In this document: positions 1 through 5,189 of the stretch, one piece after another
Position numbering within the stretch: position 1 is the stretch's first letter
Layout: every line of letters begins with the position of its first letter
Source of the DNA: UBA1146 sp050256555
GTDB taxonomy: Bacteria; Planctomycetota; UBA8108; UBA1146
Reading direction: 5' to 3'
Assembly: GCA_050256555.1 (NCBI GenBank)
Contig: JBBWWC010000233.1
Span: forward strand, 1-6,088
Length of the DNA stretch: 6,088 bases
Translations under genes and position numbers: made by a program
Notes under the pieces: model-generated
What the model saw: only the letters and a program-made list of their open reading frames with translations
Told to the model about the DNA's origin: nothing
The model's database searches: none

Positions 1-64
1 AACCTTTGTTTTATCTACGGTTTCCTGAACACAGCCACAGCATCAGCCAGAAATCATCCGCTGA
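1..64. other. Left-edge non-coding stretch, nothing recognised
   Basis: These 64 bases lie downstream of the stop codon of the repeat protein (TGA, read on the minus strand at 67-65). I see no convincing hairpin followed by a T-run that would mark transcription termination for the minus-strand block, and no start signal for another gene. The stretch is too short to say whether a further gene follows beyond the window edge. Confidence 0.5.
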
Positions 65-1285
65 TCAAAGTTCTTCCGACTCTTTCGGTACAGGTGACTT
101 CCTGTTCTGCACTGACGCTTCACGTAAAGCCTTGACCATCACGGAAGCGCTCCAGGCCGTCCCGTAGATACGGTGATACGAGAAGAAAGAGTAGTCCCAC
201 ATCGAGCCATCTTCTTCCTGGGTTGCCAAAATCTTTTCTACTAAACGTGGCCACCACTGAAGTCGCATCTCACGAGGCAGAAGTTCGATCACACCCGCCG
301 CATAATAATGACCATAAAAAAAGAAGTACCCACTGTTGGCGTAATACGCTTCATGCGGAAATGGCCGGCCCCTGGCCAAGGAAATGAACTTATGGTGACG
401 CATCAACTGTTCCAGCCCCACGGCCATCTGTTTGTAGCTCACTTCTCCATCGTCGCCACAGATTCGTAAAGCCAGGTTTCCAACCTGAATGCGGCAAAGG
501 GATCCCTTGATCTGGTTGATACCCAGTAATCCACGAGCACTGGGGATCGTCGAAACATTGTAGTCGTAGGCCCCATTGGGCAATCGGCAGCGGCGCAGAG
601 CTCGAAGACCACGCTCCTGCATTTTATCAGGGACTTCCAGACCGACTTGCTCACATTGATCAAAGATGATCAGCAAGGAAGCGGTAACAAACGAAGTTCC
701 CCAGGTCGGACGACGACTGTAGGGTCTGTTGTCGTAGTAAGCCCAACCACCATCCGGACTCTGGTATACCCCCAGCGTCTCGATCAGATCCTCACCCAGT
801 TTTCTCAGGCGAACCATGCGCTCCGAGCCGATACGCTGCGGATCTTCAGCCAGAGCTCGGGCCACGACTTCAAGAGCATAAACATAGGCCCAGGCATTGT
901 CGGTATCCCAGTCTGCGATCCGCTTCCGGCGCCCATTAGCACAGACATGATCAAGACCGCGACGAAGAGCTTCCAGGAGAGATTCTTCAGTCACTCCTTC
1001 TGGCCTCAGCTCACCCAGATCCATCAAGGTCACACAGGTAATTGCAGTGGTTGCGACCTGCCAGGCGTAATGCTGACCGGGAATTGACCAGCCCCAATCA
1101 TCGGAGCCAATCGGTCCACGCCAGTGGCCAAAAGCACCATCCGGCTCCTGATGTTCCAGGAGATAACTGACGGCCTTCTGCAAACCTGCAGTAGTCTCTG
1201 CTCGCCACTGCGAATCGGATTCCTGTTGTGGCGAATCCAACCCCGGCAACCAGCACAGCATCGTCGCAAGGACGACCAACTGCAT
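65..1285 (-). CDS. Secreted prenyltransferase/squalene-oxidase-repeat protein (alpha/alpha-barrel fold), function unknown
   Basis: This 406-residue protein has repeated motifs of the terpenoid-cyclase/prenyltransferase superfamily: QEPDGAF at 46-52, QSPDGGW at 175-181, LPNGAYDY at 235-242 and QEEDGSMW at 356-363, each beside Trp/Tyr-rich helices. The N-terminus (about residues 1-18) is hydrophobic and resembles a signal peptide, though it lacks the usual positive charge, so export is likely but not certain. The region DWDTDNAW (125-132) sits where a cyclase DXDD acid motif might be expected, but DXDD itself is absent. A hopanoid cyclase role is therefore unlikely, and a binding or structural role in the envelope is as plausible. 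The ATG overlaps the upstream lipoprotein stop as TGATG with no clear Shine-Dalgarno of its own, so translation is probably coupled. The frame is closed upstream by a stop at 1312-1310, with no ATG, GTG or TTG in between. Planctomycetes typically encode many such repeat proteins, mostly uncharacterised. Confidence 0.85.
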   Translation of the reverse strand: MQLVVLATMLCWLPGLDSPQQESDSQWRAETTAGLQKAVSYLLEHQEPDGAFGHWRGPIGSDDWGWSIPGQHYAWQVATTAITCVTLMDLGELRPEGVTEESLLEALRRGLDHVCANGRRKRIADWDTDNAWAYVYALEVVARALAEDPQRIGSERMVRLRKLGEDLIETLGVYQSPDGGWAYYDNRPYSRRPTWGTSFVTASLLIIFDQCEQVGLEVPDKMQERGLRALRRCRLPNGAYDYNVSTIPSARGLLGINQIKGSLCRIQVGNLALRICGDDGEVSYKQMAVGLEQLMRHHKFISLARGRPFPHEAYYANSGYFFFYGHYYAAGVIELLPREMRLQWWPRLVEKILATQEEDGSMWDYSFFSYHRIYGTAWSASVMVKALREASVQNRKSPVPKESEEL

Positions 1286-1287
1286 CA
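1283..1287 (-). promoter_or_regulatory. TGATG stop/start overlap (translational coupling)
   Basis: Read on the minus strand, the lipoprotein stop TGA (1287-1285) shares one base with the ATG (1285-1283) of the repeat-protein gene. The bases just upstream (CTGGTCTTC) contain no purine-rich ribosome binding site. Re-initiation by ribosomes finishing the lipoprotein is therefore the likely route, which would tie the amounts of the two envelope proteins together. Confidence 0.6.
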
Positions 1288-2115
1288 GAAGACCAGCCAG
1301 GCCACGGGATCAGGCTCCGACAAATCACCGGTCATCTCGCGAAGATCGTGCTGGAGTTCTTCCAGTTCTTCACGAATTTCATCAAGATCTCGTTCCATCT
1401 CTGCATGCTCAAGCTCGGCACGCATTTCGGCAATTCTTGATTCCCGTTCGCCACGGCCTGCCGTTCGCTCAGCTTCCCCTACCGATCGCTCCAGCTCTCG
1501 TTCTTGTTTTGGGATTGAGATCTCCAGAGCCTGACGATGATCGCGACGTTGCTGTGCCAAGCCCTCCTCAGCCCTCTCGAGACTTCTCCGTCCCCTTTCG
1601 AGAACCAATTCGTCGGTACCGTCCTCCAGTTCCGAACCTTCGTAGAGAATCGTCAGCTGCTCCAGTTCGGCCTGGGCATCACTCAGACTACTCATGGAAA
1701 AAGCCAGACCGCGTTCTGCATTGTGAACCATCTCGGCCCGGCCGAACTCGTGAAACATCTCAAGATCATGCTTCGCTTCTGCCAGAGCTCTTTGCTGGGC
1801 TTCACGCTGATGGTCGCGCGCCTCCGCTGCGAGATCTCTTTCCATCTCGGCAATTTCCATCTTGGTTTCAGTCTCTTCGAGCTTTCGCTCTTGAGCCTCA
1901 ACTTTTTCGCGCATTTCAGCAATCTTCGAATCCGATTCAGCATCGGCCGAATCATCATCGGTTCCTTGCGAATCATCTTCGGGAGCATCTTCTCCTGATC
2001 GAAGATCGACATGAAGAGCTCCAGTCTCTTCATCGACTCGAGTCGCATCGGACTGCACAACTATGCAGCCAGAAAACAGAAACAACATCAGCAGTAACGG
2101 CGTCCAGTAACGCAT
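1285..2115 (-). CDS. Coiled-coil outer-envelope lipoprotein with internal sequence repeat, function unknown
   Basis: This 276-residue protein begins with a short charged start, a hydrophobic stretch (about 7-15) and a lipobox-like LFSGC with the acceptor Cys at 17. Leu is at -4 and Phe at -3, so the lipobox is slightly non-standard. A disordered acidic linker (about 41-62, rich in Asp and Glu) follows. From about 63 to 262 the protein is almost entirely charged heptad-like sequence (Glu/Arg/Lys with Leu/Met), predicting long coiled coils interrupted near 120-170. Two segments resemble each other: IAEMR at 65-69 and 228-232, and AEMERDL at 89-95 and 238-244. A strong Shine-Dalgarno GGGAGG lies 4 bases before the ATG (2125-2120), which fixes the start. 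It is co-transcribed and probably translationally coupled with the repeat protein downstream. I recognise no named family. A periplasmic spacer, scaffold or partner for the coupled protein is an inference. Confidence 0.85.
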   Translation of the reverse strand: MRYWTPLLLMLFLFSGCIVVQSDATRVDEETGALHVDLRSGEDAPEDDSQGTDDDSADAESDSKIAEMREKVEAQERKLEETETKMEIAEMERDLAAEARDHQREAQQRALAEAKHDLEMFHEFGRAEMVHNAERGLAFSMSSLSDAQAELEQLTILYEGSELEDGTDELVLERGRRSLERAEEGLAQQRRDHRQALEISIPKQERELERSVGEAERTAGRGERESRIAEMRAELEHAEMERDLDEIREELEELQHDLREMTGDLSEPDPVAWLVF

Positions 2116-2224
2116 CTAGCCTCCCTCAACAAGCCTTGGTTCTTTGGCTCCAGTCTCACTCATCCTCACCGGGAGGCAAGGTATGAAACAGATAGATAAA
2201 ACTGAATTCAGTGCCAGTTCCTGG
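2116..2224. other. 109-base gap between Rieske and lipoprotein genes
   Basis: This gap separates the Fe-S pair from the envelope pair on the same strand. It carries the lipoprotein ribosome binding site (GGGAGG, 2125-2120 on the minus strand) and a 12-base palindrome near its upstream end. I see no convincing -35/-10 pair, but the length leaves room for a separate promoter for the envelope pair. Confidence 0.45.
2197..2219 (-). terminator. Weak hairpin after the Rieske gene (possible attenuator/terminator)
   Basis: ACTGAATTCAGT (2201-2212) is a perfect 12-base palindrome. An overlapping inverted repeat, AACTG (2200-2204) with CAGTT (2215-2219), can form a 5-bp stem. On the minus strand the element starts within 10 bases after the Rieske stop and runs into TTTAT. 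The stem is short and AT-rich, so it may only be a weak terminator or a protein-binding palindrome, or chance. Confidence 0.25.
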
Positions 2225-2596
2225 CTAGGAATCGGTGACAGAGAGTGCGACTTCAACCTGATCTTCAACGATTCGCACTGGATGGCACACCAGATCCTGG
2301 GTTGTAGGACCATCCAGGACTGCGCCATTGCTCGAATCAAAACAAGCACCATGGAGTGGACATTCGACCTGACCATCTTCCACAGTCGCCCCCATCATCG
2401 AAGAGCCTATATGTGGGCAGCGGTCATCAAACGCAGTAATCCGTGCACCCTGTCGAACCACCATCAAGTCACGACCTGCAGCCGCAGCGAAGTAAGGTTC
2501 TTCTTCATCCACATCCTTGACGCTACAAACAGGGTGCCATTGCACCCCTTCCGGCGTCTCGCCAATGCCAGGTAAGTCGGGATGATCAGCTGGCAT
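2225..2596 (-). CDS. Soluble Rieske-type [2Fe-2S] ferredoxin-like protein
   Basis: The protein carries both halves of the Rieske cluster site. Numbered from the longest possible start (2635, 136 residues), these are CPH at 73-75 and CPLH at 92-95, with 16 residues between His75 and Cys92. Two Cys and two His would bind the cluster. The text around it (RCPHIGS and CPLHGACFD) is typical of Rieske ferredoxins and of small NirD-like domains. There is no membrane helix and no catalytic oxygenase domain, so a cytoplasmic electron carrier or redox subunit is expected. I place the start at the ATG at 2596, giving 123 residues and an 11-base overlap with the nfu-like gene. Its possible Shine-Dalgarno (AGGTGA) is about 11 bases away, rather far. 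An ATG at 2635 has AGGTGA 9 bases upstream, but those bases encode the conserved QVKNIHD of the Nfu protein. Its redox partner is not visible. Confidence 0.85.
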   Translation of the reverse strand: MPADHPDLPGIGETPEGVQWHPVCSVKDVDEEEPYFAAAAGRDLMVVRQGARITAFDDRCPHIGSSMMGATVEDGQVECPLHGACFDSSNGAVLDGPTTQDLVCHPVRIVEDQVEVALSVTDS

Positions 2597-3179
2597 AATA
2601 AGGACTATCACCTGCGGCATGATCGGTTGAATCATGGATGTTTTTCACCTGAGGGAACTTCTGTCGGATCACGGTTTCAACGCCCTGGCGTAAAGTCATG
2701 GCAGCCATACCGCAGCCCTGACAACCGCCCCCCATGTGAATAAAAATATCGTCTTTCTTGACGTCGACAACTTCGATGAATCCGCCATGCGCAGCCACCA
2801 TTGGGTTCAGTTCATCATTGAGGATGTTCTGGATCTCCAGAAATAGTTCTTTTTCCGATTCGTTCATATCGCGGGCCCGATCACTCTGAACCTGAGCAAG
2901 GCTATCGAAGTGAGTACGAATCAATCCTGTCGCAGCCTCAACGATCACATCCCAGGCCACTCCGTCGACCGGTTTCAGCAAAGTCACCAGGCGGTCTTGT
3001 AACAAAACTGCTTCGAGTCCCTCGATCTCGACCAGCTTACAGCCGAGGGGGCTGTCCTTGGCCTCTTCTGGCGTCGAGTAATACTCCGGTGTCTTGGCCA
3101 CAACCCGATCCAACTGAATGACGCAGGTATCGGAATCGGACTCATATGGCTCGACAACAATCTGTAAGTTTTCGCTCAT
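2586..3179 (-). CDS. NfuA-like Fe-S cluster carrier (Nfu N-domain plus NifU C-terminal domain)
   Basis: This 197-residue protein fits an Nfu-type iron-sulfur scaffold/carrier, which passes assembled clusters to apo-enzymes in the cytoplasm. The N-terminal part (about 5-92) matches the Nfu N-domain pattern, including DSPLGCKLVEIEGLEAV (42-58). The C-terminal part (about 108-183) is a NifU-like domain with AAHGGFIEVVDV (129-140) and the cluster-binding pair Cys153 and Cys156 in GGGCQGCGMAAMTL. The tail DSTDHAAGDSPYY resembles the NfuA C-terminus (DxTxHxxGxxxYY). Length is near that of E. coli NfuA (about 190 residues), but the N-domain is of the Nfu_N type rather than the degenerate A-type domain of E. 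coli NfuA. The start is supported by GAGAGGA 4 bases upstream (3190-3184 on the minus strand). It is first in the minus-strand block and overlaps the Rieske gene, suggesting cluster delivery to that protein, which is inference. Confidence 0.9.
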   Translation of the reverse strand: MSENLQIVVEPYESDSDTCVIQLDRVVAKTPEYYSTPEEAKDSPLGCKLVEIEGLEAVLLQDRLVTLLKPVDGVAWDVIVEAATGLIRTHFDSLAQVQSDRARDMNESEKELFLEIQNILNDELNPMVAAHGGFIEVVDVKKDDIFIHMGGGCQGCGMAAMTLRQGVETVIRQKFPQVKNIHDSTDHAAGDSPYYAS

Positions 3180-3262
3180 GTGATCCTCTCATCTGCGACG
3201 ATGCCTTTCTTCAGGACAAAATCGCCACCACTCACCGGATAACTTAGCAACAAGGTACCAGT

Positions 3263-3282
3263 TTATCGATATGCATCGGTGA
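3263..3282. repeat. Imperfect inverted repeat, possible operator
   Basis: CGAT (3267-3270) and ATCG (3275-3278) flank ATGC. Allowing two G-T pairs, the symmetry extends over 20 bases, from 3263 to 3282. It lies about 85 bases upstream of the nfu-like ATG, a reasonable place for a regulator site. It could equally be chance, and it does not match an IscR, SufR or Fur site that I can recognise. Confidence 0.2.
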
Positions 3283-3297
3283 CAACACGGGAGAAAT

Positions 3298-3343
3298 CCT
3301 GAAAACCTGAAAGTCGACAAATTGAGCTGCTCTCCTTCTGAAA
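3298..3343 (+). repeat. Three CTGAAAR direct repeats
   Basis: CCTGAAAA (3298-3305) and CCTGAAAG (3306-3313) are adjacent tandem octamers, and TCTGAAAG (3336-3343) is a third copy 22 bases later. Degenerate relatives (CTGGAAA and CTGTGAAA) follow between 3381 and 3398. Their clustering in the divergent promoter region suggests possible protein-binding sites, but copies this short can arise by chance. Confidence 0.25.
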
Positions 3344-3452
3344 GCCTCCAGAACGATCCTGCTCGCATCTAAAAACTCCAGCTGGAAATACTGTGAAATA
3401 TCACCCCAGAAAAACGAAGACCTTCGCAAGACATAAATGTAACCTCTGTCCG

Positions 3453-3458
3453 AAGGAG
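3453..3458 (+). promoter_or_regulatory. Shine-Dalgarno AAGGAG of the methyltransferase gene
   Basis: AAGGAG ends 8 bases before the ATG at 3467, a near-ideal site. It fixes the start of the methyltransferase and confirms that the plus strand is the coding strand here. Confidence 0.8.
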
Positions 3459-3466
3459 TCATTCCC

Positions 3467-4222
3467 ATGAGTGAGAATAGCGCCCGCAAAATCTTCGACG
3501 ATAGTTCTCAACGCTGGGCACGAGATGAGCCGCGCCTCCTCTCCGACTGGACTGCTCGTCCTTTCCTTCTCGAATGGTGCCTTCCCGTGCACGGGAAGCG
3601 AATTCTGGATCTTGGCTGTGGTGAGGGATATTTCACACGTCAACTCGCCAGAAACGATGCTCAGGAAGTGGTGGGGATCGATATCAGCCCGGCCATGATC
3701 GAACTGGCATGCCAGAAAGAGGCCAAAGAAACTCTCGGGATTAAATATTCAGTGGGCTGCGCTACAGAATTCAGCGAAACCCTCAGTCCCAATTTTGATC
3801 TGGTCACTGCGGTATTCGTTTACAACTACGTAACCATTGCTCAGATGCGCCAATCGATGACTCACATCTACAACCATCTAGCTGAAGGCGGACAGTTCAT
3901 ATTCTCCCTGCCCCATCCGGTCAATCCTTTCCTCGCCGGAAAAGATTCGCGCTTCCATTTCCAACGTTCCGGCGGCTGGTTCTCAGGGAAAGATAATACC
4001 TTCGAAGGTACAATTGCGTTAAAAAACAACGAGACGGTTCCTGTCCGATGCGTCCATAAAACCTTCGAAGACATTTTCCAAAGTCTTCGAGATTCTGGAT
4101 TCCGAAAGTTTCCAGAACTGAAAGAATTAACGGTGACCGAAAAACTTATTCAGCAAGATGAAGAATTCTTCGGCCCTCTTCGAGATCAACCTCTGCACAT
4201 TGCCATCCGCGTGGAGAAATAA
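3467..4222 (+). CDS. Class I SAM-dependent methyltransferase, substrate unknown
   Basis: This 251-residue protein has the Rossmann-fold methyltransferase motifs in order: motif I RILDLGCGEGYFT (45-57, glycine-rich SAM loop), VVGIDIS (68-74, acidic residue Asp72 for the SAM ribose), motif II FDLVTAVFVYNYV (110-122), and GGQFIFSLPHP (141-151) after the motif III strand. The last segment is like that of many small-molecule methyltransferases related to UbiE/BioC-type enzymes. No membrane, RNA-binding or DNA-recognition domain is visible, so a small-molecule acceptor is most likely. The start is supported by AAGGAG at the right spacing. The next gene begins 3 bases after its stop, so the two are surely co-transcribed. 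The tail (about 190-251) is the probable substrate-specific part. O-, N- or C-methylation cannot be told from sequence. Confidence 0.9.
   Translation: MSENSARKIFDDSSQRWARDEPRLLSDWTARPFLLEWCLPVHGKRILDLGCGEGYFTRQLARNDAQEVVGIDISPAMIELACQKEAKETLGIKYSVGCATEFSETLSPNFDLVTAVFVYNYVTIAQMRQSMTHIYNHLAEGGQFIFSLPHPVNPFLAGKDSRFHFQRSGGWFSGKDNTFEGTIALKNNETVPVRCVHKTFEDIFQSLRDSGFRKFPELKELTVTEKLIQQDEEFFGPLRDQPLHIAIRVEK
3997..4010. repeat. 14-base perfect palindrome inside the methyltransferase gene
   Basis: TACCTTCGAAGGTA is its own reverse complement. The core ACCTTCGAAG recurs at 4061-4070 in the same frame, as Thr-Phe-Glu in both cases. Because both copies encode similar tripeptides, codon choice explains the repeat at least as well as a regulatory role. 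Confidence 0.3.
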
Positions 4223-4225
4223 CAC

Positions 4226-5149
4226 ATGAGTCTTCAACGATCGGCCTGGAATGCATCCGATTTATCCCAACGGCCTCAACATCTGCTGAAATTTCCGGCT
4301 GAAATCGATACAGAGATCAACGACTGGATCGATCGCTGCCCAGATGTGGTGGATGAAGATGTCGAGATCTCGGACGTGGCATCGTTGACAGCCCTGGCAG
4401 ACCTTGCCGCCCGCGTCAGAACCGAACTGACCAGCGGAAGTGGGGTTGCAAGAGTTTCCCCACCCACTCAAACCGATTTCGATGACAAATTTCTGCGTAG
4501 ATACTACCTGGCATTTGGCGTGCTTCTGGGAGATCCCCTCGGTAACTATGGTCGTCTCTACGAGGTCAAGGACCGCGGAGGTGATTACACCAAGACAGCC
4601 ATCCCGGTGAGCCAGACCCGTGCAGCCACGGGTCTCCATACCGACTCAAGCGCCCTTGATGTTCTTCCAGATTTAGTCGGCCTGATCTGCATCCGACCTG
4701 CGCCAAAAGGTGGATCTTCACGAATCACATGCGCTGTTCGAGCTTACGAAAAACTTCAGCAACTCGATGCGCAACACCTGGCTTTACTCGAACAACCGCA
4801 CCTGAGAGATATCGCCACACCAGGCGCCGACCAAAACCAACGGTTGAGAAACCAGTTTCCGATTTTCAATCAGCACCCGGATCGAGGCTTGATCTGTCGT
4901 TACATGCGATTCTGGATCGAGAAGGGCTACGAAAAAGCAGAAGTCCCTGTACCGGAAGGCTTACCAGCAGCTCTGGATCTTCTCGATCAGTGCCTGGAAG
5001 AAGACGATGCTGTCGCCAATTTCCTGCTCACCCGTGGTGAAATGTTATGGGTCGACAACTGCACGACTCTTCATGACCGAACCGCATATGAAGATGACCC
5101 TTCGGCTCCTCGACTCCTCCTGAGGCAATGGGTCAAATACACCGGCTGA
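4226..5149 (+). CDS. TauD/TfdA-family Fe(II)/2-oxoglutarate-dependent dioxygenase
   Basis: This 307-residue protein has the double-stranded beta-helix iron site of the TauD/TfdA group. The first two ligands lie in GLHTD (His138 and Asp140). The distal histidine is His283 in NCTTLHDRTAYEDD. The probable 2-oxoglutarate-binding arginine is Arg300 in RLLLRQW, with Arg296 as the alternative. The family couples O2 and 2-oxoglutarate decarboxylation to hydroxylation, desaturation or related oxidation of an unactivated carbon. Because Asp140 is present, it is not a halogenase of the HxG type. The N-terminal about 90 residues are helical, as in clavaminate-synthase-like and amino-acid hydroxylase relatives. 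The start is supported by GGAG (4213-4216), 9 bases upstream within the end of the methyltransferase gene. Sharing an operon with a methyltransferase suggests tailoring of one substrate, or demethylation/hydroxylation linked to it; the substrate is unknown. Confidence 0.9.
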   Translation: MSLQRSAWNASDLSQRPQHLLKFPAEIDTEINDWIDRCPDVVDEDVEISDVASLTALADLAARVRTELTSGSGVARVSPPTQTDFDDKFLRRYYLAFGVLLGDPLGNYGRLYEVKDRGGDYTKTAIPVSQTRAATGLHTDSSALDVLPDLVGLICIRPAPKGGSSRITCAVRAYEKLQQLDAQHLALLEQPHLRDIATPGADQNQRLRNQFPIFNQHPDRGLICRYMRFWIEKGYEKAEVPVPEGLPAALDLLDQCLEEDDAVANFLLTRGEMLWVDNCTTLHDRTAYEDDPSAPRLLLRQWVKYTG

Positions 5150-5152
5150 CTC

Positions 5153-5170
5153 TGATTTCGGATCATTTTT
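5153..5170 (+). terminator. Small hairpin plus T5 after the dioxygenase gene
   Basis: TGAT (5153-5156) and ATCA (5162-5165) can pair around a TTCGG loop and are followed at once by five T (5166-5170). This is the layout of an intrinsic terminator just after the plus-strand stop codon, but a 4-bp stem is weak. A longer-range inverted repeat, CTGACT (5146-5151) with AGTCAG (5188-5193), spans both convergent stop codons and may add stability. The space between the convergent genes is only 40 bases, so overlapping transcripts are possible. Confidence 0.35.
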
Positions 5171-5189
5171 CTGGTCGAACATCCCTCAG

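Larger units (their letters stand above)
3180..3466. promoter_or_regulatory. Divergent intergenic region between nfu-like and methyltransferase genes
   Basis: This 287-base region must contain promoters for both the minus-strand Fe-S genes and the plus-strand methyltransferase operon. I could not find a convincing sigma-70 -35/-10 pair in either direction. A weak AT-rich candidate for the plus strand is CATAAA at 3432-3437, without a matching -35. The region holds three CTGAAAR copies, an imperfect inverted repeat at 3263-3282 and the near-palindrome CGAAGACCTTCG (3415-3426). A minus-strand frame of 81 codons spans most of it but has no gene-like character. Confidence 0.55.

Noticed and set aside
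65..1285. Squalene-hopene cyclase or another hopanoid-pathway enzyme
   Set aside because: The repeats are of that superfamily, but the protein is too short, lacks DXDD and appears to be exported. No isoprenoid genes are nearby.
1692..2060. 122-codon minus-strand frame inside the lipoprotein gene
   Set aside because: It is an alternative frame of the coiled-coil gene, rich in Met/Arg/Lys, with no independent start signal.
1437..2186. Long plus-strand open frame of 249 codons opposite the lipoprotein gene
   Set aside because: It begins at a TTG without a Shine-Dalgarno and encodes Arg/Pro/Ser/His-rich sequence without any domain. The minus strand here has a lipobox, a strong ribosome binding site and coiled-coil heptads. 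The frame is a by-product of Glu/Arg-rich codons.
2144..2575. 143-codon plus-strand frame opposite the Rieske gene
   Set aside because: The minus strand encodes an intact Rieske motif; the plus-strand product has no recognisable feature.
3244..3489. 81-codon minus-strand frame across the divergent intergenic region
   Set aside because: Its start lies inside the methyltransferase gene, there is no good ribosome binding site, and the sequence shows no domain or signal. It occupies a region needed for promoters.
4226..5149. Fe/2OG halogenase (BesD-like), suggested by the neighbouring HDO
   Set aside because: Halogenases replace the facial-triad Asp with Gly or Ala. Here HTD keeps Asp140, which points to hydroxylation-type chemistry.
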